A DNA stretch of 64,000 nt from Enterococcus caccae ATCC BAA-1240. Lineage in GTDB: Bacteria; Bacillota; Bacilli; Lactobacillales; Enterococcaceae. The notes under the pieces were generated by a model. That model worked only from the letters and a program-made list of their open reading frames with translations, did not search any database and was not told the DNA's origin. Below are positions 8,476-18,766 of this stretch, one piece after another. Made by a program: the position numbers and the translations under genes. The DNA lies in contig NZ_KE136476.1 of the NCBI RefSeq assembly GCF_000407145.1, forward strand, positions 186,001 to 250,000, given 5' to 3'. Positions within the stretch are counted from its first letter, which is position 1. Each line of letters opens with the position of its first letter.

Positions 8476-9009
8476 ATGAAAAAGAACCAACCATCAAAAT
8501 TTGACTGGTACCATAATCAGTGGGGCAAACCGACGCATGATGATCGATTGCTTTTTATTCTGTTAACGGTGGGAACCTTTCAAGCTGGATTAAGTTGGAA
8601 AGCGGCTGCTGGTAAACTTGATGCTTTTTTAAGAAACTTCCATAATATGGACATTCAAAAAGTTGCGGCTATGATGCCTGATGATGTAGAAAGAATCTTA
8701 AACGATCCAGAAATGATTCGCAATCCGAGAAAGATCAATGCCACGATTCAAAATGCGCAAGCAATTTTGGCTGTGAAAAAAGAATATGGCAGTTTTGCTG
8801 AGTATATGTGGGATTTTGTTGGCGGAGTTCCTCATTTAAATGTATACGAAGAAGCGTATGAAGTGCCAAATGTTACGCCGCTATCTAAACATGTGGCAAA
8901 AGATATGAAAAAGCATGGCTTTACTTTTGTTGGCCCAGTTGTGACCTATATGTTTATGAAAGCTAGTGGGATGATTCAAGATGAAGTGCTGAATCAAGAG
9001 CAACAATAG
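8476..9009 (+). CDS. Tag-like DNA-3-methyladenine glycosylase homologue, divergent
   Basis: A 177-residue protein of the HhH-GPD Tag family. It keeps WYHNQWG (about 11-17, with the base-contacting Tyr), QAGLSW (about 36-41), the DVERIL segment and FVGPVVTYMFMKASG near the C-terminus. Classical E. coli Tag binds zinc through two Cys and two His and recognises 3-methyladenine with Glu38. Here the N-terminal Cys, the C-terminal HxxxC pair and the Glu38-equivalent (Val in TVGTFQAG) are absent. It is a genuine family member, but its activity or substrate may differ. The ATG follows GTAGGAGA. Confidence 0.8.
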   Translation: MKKNQPSKFDWYHNQWGKPTHDDRLLFILLTVGTFQAGLSWKAAAGKLDAFLRNFHNMDIQKVAAMMPDDVERILNDPEMIRNPRKINATIQNAQAILAVKKEYGSFAEYMWDFVGGVPHLNVYEEAYEVPNVTPLSKHVAKDMKKHGFTFVGPVVTYMFMKASGMIQDEVLNQEQQ

Positions 9010-9044
9010 CAAGGAAGAACGTTTTAAGTCTATAAAATAGAAAC

Positions 9045-9194
9045 TTGTCTCTTTTAAGAATAAAAACAACTAAATACTGGTTAACCATACTTGCAATTAT
9101 GGGAGCTTTAGCTTGTTTGTACTGTTATATTCTGTTAAAAAAATCCTACGATATGATAAAAGAGGATGGGGGACAAAAGGGTAAAATAAACTGA
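9045..9194 (+). CDS. Possible 49-aa single-pass membrane peptide (weak)
   Basis: An open frame from TTG 9045 to TGA 9194 encodes a peptide with one hydrophobic segment (YWLTILAIMGALACLYCYIL) and a charged tail ending GGQKGKIN. The composition looks like a real single-pass membrane peptide. There is no good ribosome site before the TTG or before the internal ATG at 9099, and the end runs into a terminator stem. It could be a remnant or chance. Confidence 0.25.
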   Translation: MSLLRIKTTKYWLTILAIMGALACLYCYILLKKSYDMIKEDGGQKGKIN

Positions 9195-9220
9195 TTAATT
9201 CCAGCTTATTTTACCCTTTT
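9175..9220. terminator. Bidirectional terminator
   Basis: AAAAGGGTAAAATAA pairs with TTATTTTACCCTTTT around a 16-base loop. It ends the minus-strand phospho-beta-glucosidase gene and could also end plus-strand transcripts. Confidence 0.8.
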
Positions 9221-9229
9221 ATGATAGTA

Positions 9230-10675
<1,446 letters not shown>

Positions 10676-10707
10676 TTATTTGTTATATTCCATGTTTAAC
10701 TATTAAA

Positions 10708-10760
10708 ATCACCACACAGCTGGGAGGAATTAATTGAACGGAATCAGCTGTGCGGTGATA
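10708..10760 (-). terminator. Intercistronic hairpin between IIC and phospho-beta-glucosidase
   Basis: ATCACCACACAGCTG pairs with CAGCTGTGCGGTGAT around a loop of about 22 bases. On the minus strand it is followed only by a weak TTTTAATAG run, so it may act as a partial terminator or an mRNA-stabilising element rather than a full stop. Confidence 0.6.
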
Positions 10761-10784
10761 TTTACGTCAGTTTAGAACGGATAT

Positions 10785-12116
10785 TTATGCTTCAGCTTCA
10801 ATTTCTTCTAATACTTCTTCTGTAATAGGTTGATTTGTTTCTTGTGCATAGTTGATCGCATCCATTTTTCTAGCAAATGGTAGGTAAATAAAGAATCCTA
10901 ACGTTAAAACAAATGCTTGTAGTAACGCTGCTTGCCAACCACCGACTAATAACCCTGAAATAATTGGAGGCGTTGTCCAAGGCACTTGAACCGCTGTAAA
11001 TAATGGCACTAAACCAGTATACAAAGCGAAGTAAGTAATAACAGATGATACGACAGGCGTCAAAATAAATGGAATCGCCATGATCGGGTTCATTACGATC
11101 GGTGTGGCAAATGTGATTGGTTCATTAATGTTGAACACGGCAGGTCCAATTGATAAACGACCTAGTTGTTTGAACTGGGCAGATTTTGCGAAGAACACCA
11201 TATAAACCACTAAACCAAGTGTCATACCCGCACCCGTTACTGTTAAAAATTGATCTAAGAATTGTTGCGTTACGATATGACCACCGTTTGCAACAGTTAA
11301 TTCTTTACCAGCTTTTAAAATATCTGTATTTTCTAAAGAGTTGGCTTGTAAAATCGGACCCATGATTCCGCCGACGATCGTTGAACCGTGAACACCGAAG
11401 AACCAGAATAAAGGGACTAAGAAACCAAGTACTAAAGCGCCGCCCAAGGAATCGGTCACACCTTGAAGTGGAGATTGTAAGACATCATAAATGAAATCAA
11501 AGAACGTTGTTTTAAAGACTTTATCAAAGAAAATATAGACAAACATCGCACCAGTAATTAAAGCCGCAGCAGGAATCAAGGCAGTAAATGAGTTTGCTAC
11601 GTTTTCAGGAACAGCTTCTGGTAATTTGATCCGAATGTCATGACGTAAGAACCAACTGTATACCCAACCAACGATAAGACCAACGATGATTGCTGTGATC
11701 ATTCCTTTACCAGCAGTCCAGTCTTTATTGATGACATTGCCGATCGTTACCCCACTGTCTAAATCAGTCACATCTGGAGCCATAAATAAGATAAAGACAA
11801 CAAGGGAAATCATGCCGGCAGGTAGACCTTCAAAACCTTCTGTTTTTACATAAGAATAAGCGATCCCGATTACCGCAAAAACTGACATGATGGCAAAAGA
11901 TGCCCCATAAGCTTGATTGAAGTAAACAACCAAACCACTATCAGTGATCCACTTTGCCACTGACTCAATCGGCAAATTCGCTAATAATAGGAAAATCGAC
12001 CCAACGATTGTAAAAGGCATCGTGTACAACATCCCATTTCTTAACGCTGTAATCGCTTTAGTATTGACGAATTTTAAAACAGGTGGTAGAACTTTTTCAT
12101 TGATCCATTCATTCAT
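10785..12116 (-). CDS. PTS lactose/cellobiose-family EIIC
   Basis: A 443-residue polytopic permease of the CelB type. It begins with a short amphipathic lead (NEWINEKVLPPVLKF), has FFGVHGSTIVGG (about 230) and the family hallmark FNINEPITFATPIVMNP about residue 325, and ends in an acidic tail (EEVLEEIEAEA). It transports beta-glucosides. No IIA or IIB gene lies beside it, so it must use partners encoded elsewhere. A cre-like site lies about 90 bases upstream, suggesting CcpA control. Confidence 0.9.
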   Translation of the reverse strand: MNEWINEKVLPPVLKFVNTKAITALRNGMLYTMPFTIVGSIFLLLANLPIESVAKWITDSGLVVYFNQAYGASFAIMSVFAVIGIAYSYVKTEGFEGLPAGMISLVVFILFMAPDVTDLDSGVTIGNVINKDWTAGKGMITAIIVGLIVGWVYSWFLRHDIRIKLPEAVPENVANSFTALIPAAALITGAMFVYIFFDKVFKTTFFDFIYDVLQSPLQGVTDSLGGALVLGFLVPLFWFFGVHGSTIVGGIMGPILQANSLENTDILKAGKELTVANGGHIVTQQFLDQFLTVTGAGMTLGLVVYMVFFAKSAQFKQLGRLSIGPAVFNINEPITFATPIVMNPIMAIPFILTPVVSSVITYFALYTGLVPLFTAVQVPWTTPPIISGLLVGGWQAALLQAFVLTLGFFIYLPFARKMDAINYAQETNQPITEEVLEEIEAEA

Positions 12117-12206
12117 TCTAAACCTCTCCTTTGGTTAACTAAAGTAACGGAAAATAAGTGCGTGTAGTAGTATTTCAATAGAGCGGCCACTCTGATTTAA
12201 ATATAC

Positions 12207-12220
12207 TGAATACGTTTACA
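12207..12220 (-). promoter_or_regulatory. Catabolite-responsive element (cre), CcpA site
   Basis: TGAATACGTTTACA matches the cre consensus TGWAANCGNTNWCA at all but one position (T for A at position 5). It lies about 90 bases upstream of the EIIC start, in the expected promoter region. CcpA repression by preferred sugars would follow. Confidence 0.65.
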
Positions 12221-12306
12221 TGTTTACTATAAAAGAAATCTTGTTGATTTAAAATAGGGGAAGCACGTTGAGAAACATGTACCGCTAAAAAAAACAACGC
12301 AATCAA

Positions 12307-12358
12307 AAATAAGATCTAAAAATAAATCAAAACGCAATTTATTTTTAGACCTTATTTT
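12307..12358. terminator. Terminator downstream of the 12.4-12.8 kb gene
   Basis: AATAAGATCTAAAAATAAAT pairs with ATTTATTTTTAGACCTTATT around a 9-base loop, with A/T runs on both sides. It closes the minus-strand hypothetical gene. Confidence 0.75.
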
Positions 12359-12777
12359 TATTTACGAACTGCGGGCAGTTTTAATGTAATTTTTTGATGT
12401 TCAAAGTCGAGTAGCTGAATATTATTGGTTCCGCCAATGCCATACTCACTCGATTGGTAAAGCTCACCATAGCTTGCACCGATAAATTGGTCGATATCCG
12501 CTAATGTTTCCCATGTACCTGTAAAAACAGCATAATCGCTAGCTGACCTTGTAAAGGTTCGATTTCCTTCACTATCTTCAATAAAATATTTATAAGTACC
12601 GTTACTTGCATCGGGATCATTGATGATGATAGCCTGCACGATTTTCTTATCGGTAGGCAAAATCTCTAGTTTTTGGTTATTCACTTCAGCAAAATCTTCG
12701 GGTGTCTTAGGAATAGCAAATTTGTATTGTTTTCCAGTGATTACTTCATCATCCAAATGTTCGATGGTAAATGTCAT
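12358..12777 (-). CDS. Hypothetical protein
   Basis: I do not recognise this 139-residue protein. It is soluble and acidic, without signal peptide or membrane segments, and looks mainly beta-stranded: MTFTIEHLDDEVITGKQYKF at the start, then AIIINDPDASNG, and ITLKLPAVRK at the end. The DPDASNG segment recalls the DPDAP motif of PEBP/YbhB proteins, but the surrounding pattern does not follow that family and the size is small. The ribosome site is AAAGGACG. It stands alone between the cellobiose IIC and the RpiR regulator. Confidence 0.6.
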   Translation of the reverse strand: MTFTIEHLDDEVITGKQYKFAIPKTPEDFAEVNNQKLEILPTDKKIVQAIIINDPDASNGTYKYFIEDSEGNRTFTRSASDYAVFTGTWETLADIDQFIGASYGELYQSSEYGIGGTNNIQLLDFEHQKITLKLPAVRK

Positions 12778-12901
12778 TAATAGCCACGTCCTTTCATCGG
12801 GGTCATTCGCCTAGAAAATACGGCAGACCTTTGTACAAACAATAGCAACGACCAGACTTTTTGTCAAAGTTTCAGCATATGAACTAGTCTATAGCGTTTA
12901 T

Positions 12902-13672
12902 TCATTCGTCATTTTTTATTGGATTCTTTTCAGCAAATTCTTTGCTTGCTTGATGGGCAAGAAGCTCGATCAATGCGATGACTGGGATTTGTGTGGTGAT
13001 ATTGATGTACGGATCAGTGTAGATCGAGCGTTCATCAGGCATATAATAAGAAATATTGTAATCAGCTAAACGAGCGATCGTTGAATGCTCATCATTGGTA
13101 ATACTGAGAATTTGAGCACCTGACCGCTTAAAATCAGTTACCTGTTTGATTACTTCGGTGGTTTCTCCTGAAACGGATAGAATAATCGCTAAGGTATTTT
13201 CAAAACCTCTTTGAGGAATAGGGGTGAATGGATCACCAATACTGTAGGCATTGATGCCCATATTTGCAAAATAGCGGCTACCGTATGCTCCTAAAATACC
13301 GCTTGTACCAATGCCAGAAAAAACGATGTGACGAGCGGAAGCAATCATCTTGATAGCAGGTTTCAATGTCTCGTAATAGGTTTGCTGATTCAGCCGTTTT
13401 AAAAAAGAATCAACGTGCATCGTAGCAGCATAATATTGATCAAAGGACTGTTGCTGTTGCTCTTCTTCTTTTTTTAACGCATATTTCAGTTCTGAAAATC
13501 CATCAAAGCCCATTTTTGAACAAAAGCGTAAGATCGTGGACGTGGATACATGGCAATTGGTGGAAAGTTGACGAATCGTTAACTTTGGCACACTGTCCAT
13601 ATGTTCTAAAATATATTGATAAACGAGCATTTCCAATTCATTTAACGATTGGACTTTTTCTAAATCAAACAA
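12902..13672 (-). CDS. MurR/RpiR family transcriptional regulator (HTH + SIS)
   Basis: A 256-residue regulator. The N-terminal HTH_6 (about 1-75) has LTIRQLSTNCHVSTSTILRFCSKMGFDGFSELK. The C-terminal SIS phosphosugar-binding domain (about 105-235) has IVFSGIGTSGILG and ILSVSGETTEVI. Family members sense sugar phosphates and control sugar-use genes. It sits near the beta-glucoside genes on the same strand and may control them; no operator was identified. Ribosome site GGAGGGAT. Confidence 0.88.
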   Translation of the reverse strand: MFDLEKVQSLNELEMLVYQYILEHMDSVPKLTIRQLSTNCHVSTSTILRFCSKMGFDGFSELKYALKKEEEQQQQSFDQYYAATMHVDSFLKRLNQQTYYETLKPAIKMIASARHIVFSGIGTSGILGAYGSRYFANMGINAYSIGDPFTPIPQRGFENTLAIILSVSGETTEVIKQVTDFKRSGAQILSITNDEHSTIARLADYNISYYMPDERSIYTDPYINITTQIPVIALIELLAHQASKEFAEKNPIKNDE

Positions 13673-13819
13673 AAAGATCCCTCCTGCACAAAAGATTGCG
13701 GCTCCTTTATTTTGTAAATAAGAAACAAAAAAGCGTTCAAGTTCTATTGTACAGGAAACGTTGTTATTTCGCTTGTTATTACTATAATTTTATTCGTACA
13801 AAGAAAACAGTTGGAACAT

Positions 13820-15334
13820 TTAACTTTCCCAACTGTTTTGAGTGATTTCGTTTTTTTTATGAAACTGTTTATAAAGTAGGTGGGCCAAGAACGTAAATAA
13901 TAGTGGTCCCAACAATAAGGTCAGGCTTTGTAAATAGTTTCCCTTTGAAAGCGGCTGATAAAGTTGAAATAAGATAGCCAAAGCAATACTTAAAATGACA
14001 CTATTGCTAATGAGCGTTGCGCTGATTTTTGATCGAACCAAAGCAGAGGTTGAATTATCCGCCAGCTGTTTTTTCTTAAATGCTGGATAGGCGAGTGCCA
14101 CTAATAAATAAGGAATTGCTCTTGAGATATTGGTCATCAAAGTCAGTTGATTATATAAAAAGACAACATACTGACTGCCTAAGCTGATCCCTAAAATAAA
14201 CAAACTGATCAGGATACCTTGAATCCGCAACGCATAAATCGGCATATCCTGTTTGTTTTTTTGTTTCAAGCGAGGATGCCAGTAATGCTTAGGTGTTCCT
14301 TCAACCAATGTGCGGATCGGCAGATAAAAAATAGTAGATAACAAACTAATGTAAGAAAGCAACAGCGTTAAGGCAGTAAAACGAGTAAGAAATTGAGCTA
14401 GAAACTGAGTTTGAATGGCTGTTAATGAAAGAGCCTGACCAACAGCATAGCCTAAATTTTCCATTAATTCATACATTAAATTCCCTAAGTGAATCGTACT
14501 ATTTGTTTTTAAGTGAGCTAAATTCGTTCCTCCACTCCATAAAAGGATGCCTAAAAAGTAACACAGAACGACTAAAATACTGCTGAAAATCAATAGCTTA
14601 GGAAATTGTTTTTTTTGTTTCCCTGTTTTATCAACTAAGCTTGCGATCGTATCTAAACCACCGAAGGCTGTAATGGCAAAAATCAAAAAAGAGAGTTGTT
14701 CAATCAGCGGTTGTCCAGATGAAGATCCTGCTTGAACACTATTGAAACTGTTGGAAAGATTTGGCACAATACTAGACTGATTAGAGAGCCAAAGCACCAA
14801 ATTCCCACCAAGACAAAAGAAAATCAAAAGCGTCATCATGATGCCGCTTAAATACAGTGAAGAAGCAATTCCCTTAAATCCTTTACTAACAAAAAACAAT
14901 GTTACTAAAACCGCTCCAATCGACAACAGACCAATTAAAATAGATGTGGAAAAATAAGGGATCGAACTGTTTTTTTTAGTTAAATCTTCACCAAAAAGTA
15001 AAATAGAGGAAGGAATCCAAAGCTTCATAAATAAGCTGATCATCCAAATAAAATAACTGCAGTACCATAAAAAAGCAGCAGTGAAAGCCACCTTTTCAGA
15101 GAGATGCCCAGCGAGCCACTGATACAAACCGCCAATATGGTTTTTATACATGCCAGTAAATTCTGCTATAATAATAGCGTAAGGAATAAAATAAAACAGA
15201 GCAGCACCGATAAAATAGGGAAAAGCTTTAAGTCCCATTAGGAAAAAAGCGGTTGTCATACTAGAAAAAGAAAAAACAGTCATGGTAATAATCATGACCA
15301 AACGTTTAGGACTAAAAGTAGTAGTAGTTTTCAT
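13820..15334 (-). CDS. APC superfamily amino acid permease/antiporter (GadC-like)
   Basis: A 504-residue protein with about 12 hydrophobic helices. The N-terminal region (FSSMTTAFFLMGLKAFPYFI) and SFLIFAITAFGGLDTIASLVD (about 210-235) follow the APC pattern of the glutamate/GABA antiporter group. It probably exchanges or imports amino acids across the cytoplasmic membrane. No decarboxylase gene is adjacent, so the GadC-like label describes sequence type only. The frame is intact and starts with ATG after an AGAAGGAT ribosome site. Confidence 0.8.
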   Translation of the reverse strand: MKTTTTFSPKRLVMIITMTVFSFSSMTTAFFLMGLKAFPYFIGAALFYFIPYAIIIAEFTGMYKNHIGGLYQWLAGHLSEKVAFTAAFLWYCSYFIWMISLFMKLWIPSSILLFGEDLTKKNSSIPYFSTSILIGLLSIGAVLVTLFFVSKGFKGIASSLYLSGIMMTLLIFFCLGGNLVLWLSNQSSIVPNLSNSFNSVQAGSSSGQPLIEQLSFLIFAITAFGGLDTIASLVDKTGKQKKQFPKLLIFSSILVVLCYFLGILLWSGGTNLAHLKTNSTIHLGNLMYELMENLGYAVGQALSLTAIQTQFLAQFLTRFTALTLLLSYISLLSTIFYLPIRTLVEGTPKHYWHPRLKQKNKQDMPIYALRIQGILISLFILGISLGSQYVVFLYNQLTLMTNISRAIPYLLVALAYPAFKKKQLADNSTSALVRSKISATLISNSVILSIALAILFQLYQPLSKGNYLQSLTLLLGPLLFTFLAHLLYKQFHKKNEITQNSWES

Positions 15335-15436
15335 AAAAAAATCCTTCTAAAATTAAATTGATGTTGGCTTAAGAATAAGAGAAGAATGACTAGAAAACAA
15401 GCTTTTTATTAAAAATTAGGGAATAGGAGTAGTCAA

Positions 15437-15865
15437 ATGACGGACCAAGTTCAACAAAAAATCGCTCAAATCAAAGAGGAACTTCAAGTCGATTTTGTTG
15501 CTTTAGCATTATCCTCAGTTAATGCAGTGACCAAAGTACGAGTGATTCGCTGGCGTTATGTGGCTGGCAATACCAATCAAAATTATAAACGCATTCGGCT
15601 GCAGGTGGGCAAAGGAATTGGCGGTATCGTTTGGCGAACAGGCAGGGCATATCAAGCAACGGATCTGCAAAAGCAACCAGAAAAATTAGTTGAACTGCCA
15701 ATTACCCGAACGGAAAAATTAGAAACGATCGCAGCATTTCCTGTTTTAAAAGTGGGTGAAGTAAAAGGCGTTCTATTAGTTGGTTATCGAGAGAAAAGAG
15801 CTGTTACCAAAGAGTTTTTAACCGTTGCACAAGACAAAGCGAATGAACTGATGGTTTATTTATAG
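15437..15865 (+). CDS. nreA: NreA-like GAF domain protein
   Basis: A 142-residue single GAF domain (VGKGIGGIVWRTGRAYQATDL about 55-76; IAAFPVLKVGEVKGVLLVGYR about 97-117). In staphylococci NreA is a nitrate-binding GAF protein that restrains the kinase NreB. Here it is directly followed by an NreB-like kinase and an NreC-like regulator, and by siroheme and nitrite-reductase genes, which supports the assignment. The ATG follows ATAGGAGTAG. Confidence 0.82.
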   Translation: MTDQVQQKIAQIKEELQVDFVALALSSVNAVTKVRVIRWRYVAGNTNQNYKRIRLQVGKGIGGIVWRTGRAYQATDLQKQPEKLVELPITRTEKLETIAAFPVLKVGEVKGVLLVGYREKRAVTKEFLTVAQDKANELMVYL

Positions 15866-15874
15866 GTGAGAAAA

Positions 15875-16894
15875 ATGGATATGAACATAGCAGAAAAAAT
15901 ATTTGAAGAAACAAAAGATGCCTTGTTTTTGATTGAAGAAAACAACTGTGTCAAACAAAATAAAGCGGCGACTGAGTTAGCAAAAATCTATCCATTCTCG
16001 TTAGCAAAAGTATTGGAAATAGCTAGAGGAGAAGGGTGCATGCTGCATTCAACAATGGAAAAATGCTTAGATTGCGAAGTTAAAGCAGACTGGGATCAGG
16101 CGGCCTTTCCGTTGGTTTTAGAAGATGCACAGGGAGCCCAGGAACAATTTAGTGGAAGTTACACTGTGTTAGATCAGCAAAAAAGCGTATTGAGCATTCG
16201 TCACATGGCTGTTCAAGATCGTCTGCAACAGGTGATTCAAAATAAACGTTTGATTGAATATGTCAATCAAGCTCATGAAAATGAACGTAAAGCGTTATCA
16301 CAAGAGCTTCATGATGGCCTTGCACAAAGTATTTATAGTTTGATGCTGGAGACACGCCAATTAAAATGGACTGAACAAACCGAAGACCTGACAACAAAAT
16401 TACAAAAAATCGACGAAGATTTTGTCGCATTACTTGGCGAAGTAAAACAACTTGCGGTTGATTTACGTCCAGCCGCTTTGGATGATTTAGGGTTAGTTCC
16501 AGCTATTGAAGCGTTATTGCATCGTTTGACAGAAACAACAGGTGTTGCGCTGCATTTTATTCCAATGATCACAACGAAACGTTTTCCTGAAAGTGTGGAA
16601 ACAATCACGTATCGGGTTTTGCAAGAAAGTGTGATGAATAGTGTGAAACACGCAGATGTTGATGAATTGTGGGTCACATTAAGTGAACAAGACGAACAGT
16701 TAATACTCAACGTTCGTGATCATGGCAAAGGTTTTGATCTTCAACAGGTGAATAAGTACAGCCGTGGTTTGGGGTTGTTACATATGCAAGAGAGAGCTGA
16801 ATCCATCGGAGGACATTTACTCATTCAATCCGAAGAATTAGAAGGAACAACGGTGACATTACATTTACCGATTCAACAGGAGGTGACAAGGTGA
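15875..16894 (+). CDS. nreB: NreB-like sensor histidine kinase
   Basis: A cytoplasmic kinase of 339 residues with no membrane segments. The N-terminal sensor (about 1-130) holds a cysteine cluster (GCML and EKCLDCE), the HisKA_3 dimerisation domain has the phospho-acceptor His in QELHDGLAQS, and the HATPase domain has VLQESVMNSVKHA and GLGLLHMQERAE. Staphylococcal NreB senses oxygen with a [4Fe-4S] cluster; the spacing of cysteines here differs. The start at 15875 is chosen over an in-frame GTG 9 bases earlier because that GTG lies in the AGGTGAG ribosome site. Confidence 0.85.
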   Translation: MDMNIAEKIFEETKDALFLIEENNCVKQNKAATELAKIYPFSLAKVLEIARGEGCMLHSTMEKCLDCEVKADWDQAAFPLVLEDAQGAQEQFSGSYTVLDQQKSVLSIRHMAVQDRLQQVIQNKRLIEYVNQAHENERKALSQELHDGLAQSIYSLMLETRQLKWTEQTEDLTTKLQKIDEDFVALLGEVKQLAVDLRPAALDDLGLVPAIEALLHRLTETTGVALHFIPMITTKRFPESVETITYRVLQESVMNSVKHADVDELWVTLSEQDEQLILNVRDHGKGFDLQQVNKYSRGLGLLHMQERAESIGGHLLIQSEELEGTTVTLHLPIQQEVTR

Positions 16895-17538
16895 ATATCA
16901 TCATAGCAGACGATCATGCAGTGGTCAGAAGTGGCTTACGTTTATTACTTGAAGGGCAAAAGGGAATCTCAGTGGTAGGAGATGCGGCAGATGGCACGGA
17001 AGCTTTTTTATTACTTGAAAAGTATCCCGTAGACGTGGTGTTGATGGATATGCGGATGCCTCCAGGAGAAAATGGTTTACAAACAACTCGGCGCATCAAA
17101 GAGCATTTTCCTGACGTGAAGACGATTATTTTAAGTATGCATGACGAAGAAGAGTATGTTCGAACCGCCTTAGAATATGGCGCAAAAGGGTACATCCTTA
17201 AAAGTTCTCAAGATACGGTATTACTTGAAGCGATTAAGCAAGTGATGGCTGGTAAAATTGCGATCGATCCATTATTTGGTTCGTATGATAAAAAACGTTG
17301 GCTAAAAAAAGCTGACCCAGCAGAAAAAGATGAAAAATACGAACGCCTATCAAAACGAGAACGGGAAATTTTACCTTTAGTTGCTTTAGGGTATAGTAAT
17401 AAAGAAATCGCTGAACGTTTATTTATCTCCGTCAAAACAGTAGAGGTGCATAAATCTCATGTGATGAAAAAGTTAGAGTTTGAAACGTTTAGTGAATTGT
17501 TGCAATATAGTATGAAACATCAATTAATCGACTTATGA
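16891..17538 (+). CDS. nreC: NreC-like response regulator (REC + LuxR HTH)
   Basis: A 215-residue NarL/FixJ-type regulator. The receiver domain (1-120) has acidic residues IIADDHAVV and phospho-acceptor Asp in LMDMRMPPG. The C-terminal LuxR HTH has LSKREREILPLVALGYSNKEIAERL and VKTVEVHKSHVMKK. It starts with GTG after GGAGGTGA and overlaps the kinase stop by 4 bases. It is the expected activator of nitrate/nitrite genes when oxygen is absent; a dyad before nirB fits as its target (inference). Confidence 0.88.
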   Translation: MNIIIADDHAVVRSGLRLLLEGQKGISVVGDAADGTEAFLLLEKYPVDVVLMDMRMPPGENGLQTTRRIKEHFPDVKTIILSMHDEEEYVRTALEYGAKGYILKSSQDTVLLEAIKQVMAGKIAIDPLFGSYDKKRWLKKADPAEKDEKYERLSKREREILPLVALGYSNKEIAERLFISVKTVEVHKSHVMKKLEFETFSELLQYSMKHQLIDL

Positions 17539-17548
17539 GGTGAGAAAA

Positions 17549-18286
17549 ATGATCGGAATTCTTTATGTCTTTCACGGTAGTCAAAAAAACGAAAAAAATC
17601 AAGCGGCTATGGATTTTATTCAACAGCTAGAAACAAGAATGGATCCAACATTTTATCAGGCAACGGCCTTTTTAGAAAATCATTCAGATACGATTCCAAG
17701 TGTGGCGGAAAAAATGATCAAACACGGTGTCACGAAAATAATCGTTGTTCCTGTTTTATTATTTGCAGCAAAACATGCGCTAGTGGACATCCCCGCTGAA
17801 CTTGACGTAGTAAAAGAGCGCCATCCAGCTGTTCAATTTGTTCAAACTGAGACATTTGGGAGTAAAAAGGGAAGCCGCCAAGTTTTGTTGGAGCGATTTC
17901 AAGAAGCGGCAGTGACTTATCCAGATGATGAGTTAGTTGGGATTTTAGTTGCTCATGGAACAAAGCAAACAGAGCAGCCACAAGAAGTTTTAGTAGAAAT
18001 AGCAGAAGAAATCCAGCAACAAGTGGGCTTTTCGATTGCTGCTGTCAGTTTAAAAGGAAAAGAAAACTATCTAGAAGAAATCAAAAAACAAGTATCAAAT
18101 CATCAGCGACCTGTGATCGTACCTTTCTTTTTATTTGATGGTCATTTGATTACGATCATGAAAAATAAACTAAAAGAAACATTTCCAACAACTGATTTTA
18201 TTATGATGCCAACATTAGAATTTGATCCACGCATCCTAAATGACTTAGAACAAATCGTCAAAGAGGCCGTCACATGTATCCAATAA
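17549..18286 (+). CDS. sirB: Sirohydrochlorin ferrochelatase/CbiX-type chelatase
   Basis: A 245-residue class II chelatase with two related halves. The first has YVFHGSQKNEKNQ (His for metal) and IIVVPVLLFAAKHALVDIP; the second has ILVAHGTKQTEQ and VIVPFFLFDGHLI. It inserts iron into sirohydrochlorin to make siroheme, the cofactor of NirB, encoded about 2 kb downstream. The ATG at 17549 is preferred to the in-frame GTG at 17540, which lies in the GAGGTGAG ribosome site. It ends inside the next gene. Confidence 0.85.
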   Translation: MIGILYVFHGSQKNEKNQAAMDFIQQLETRMDPTFYQATAFLENHSDTIPSVAEKMIKHGVTKIIVVPVLLFAAKHALVDIPAELDVVKERHPAVQFVQTETFGSKKGSRQVLLERFQEAAVTYPDDELVGILVAHGTKQTEQPQEVLVEIAEEIQQQVGFSIAAVSLKGKENYLEEIKKQVSNHQRPVIVPFFLFDGHLITIMKNKLKETFPTTDFIMMPTLEFDPRILNDLEQIVKEAVTCIQ

Positions 18287-18720
18287 TGCTTGAACTGACT
18301 GGGAAAAATATCGTGATTATCGGTGGCGGAAAAATTGCATTACGAAAAACCGTCGGGATTTTAAAGGCGAAAGGGCAAGTAACCGTCGTTGCACCGAATT
18401 TTTTGCAGGAATTTGAAGAATTAGATGGCGTAAAATGTATTACAGCAAAATACAAAGCGGAATATATTCAAGAGGCCCACCTTATTTTTGCCTGTACTGA
18501 TTCCAAAATCGTCAATCAAAAAATCGTTGACGATGCTGCGGATTACCAATGGGTCAATGATTGTAGTCAGAAAGAAAATAGTGATTTTTTTAATATGAGT
18601 ACGATTGAACAGGATGAGTATTTGATCGCGCTGTCTACTTATGGAAAAAATCCAACAGAAACTAAAAAAATGAAAGAACAGCTAATGATCTTTTTTGAAC
18701 GAAATACAGATTGTGAATAG
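18274..18720 (+). CDS. sirC: Precorrin-2 dehydrogenase (SirC/Met8 type)
   Basis: A 148-residue protein with an N-terminal NAD-binding Rossmann fold (NIVIIGGGKIALRKT at 11-25), then VTVVAPNF, AHLIFACTDS and VNDCSQKENSDFFN. It oxidises precorrin-2 to sirohydrochlorin. At 148 residues it is shorter than many relatives (about 200) and lacks most of the C-terminal helical domain. It overlaps sirB by 13 bases. A terminator follows at once, so the nre-sir genes form one transcript. Confidence 0.85.
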   Translation: MYPIMLELTGKNIVIIGGGKIALRKTVGILKAKGQVTVVAPNFLQEFEELDGVKCITAKYKAEYIQEAHLIFACTDSKIVNQKIVDDAADYQWVNDCSQKENSDFFNMSTIEQDEYLIALSTYGKNPTETKKMKEQLMIFFERNTDCE

Positions 18721-18765
18721 CAAACAAGTTACTTTACTGATTTTTGTGAGGTAACTTGTTTTTTT
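18721..18765 (+). terminator. Rho-independent terminator
   Basis: CAAACAAGTTAC pairs with GTAACTTGTTT and is followed by T6. It ends the nre-sir operon. Confidence 0.85.
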
Positions 18766-18766
18766 G

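Noticed and set aside
12358..12777. PEBP/YbhB family assignment from the DPDASNG segment
   Set aside because: The rest of the conserved PEBP pattern, including the His-rich ligand site, is not visible.
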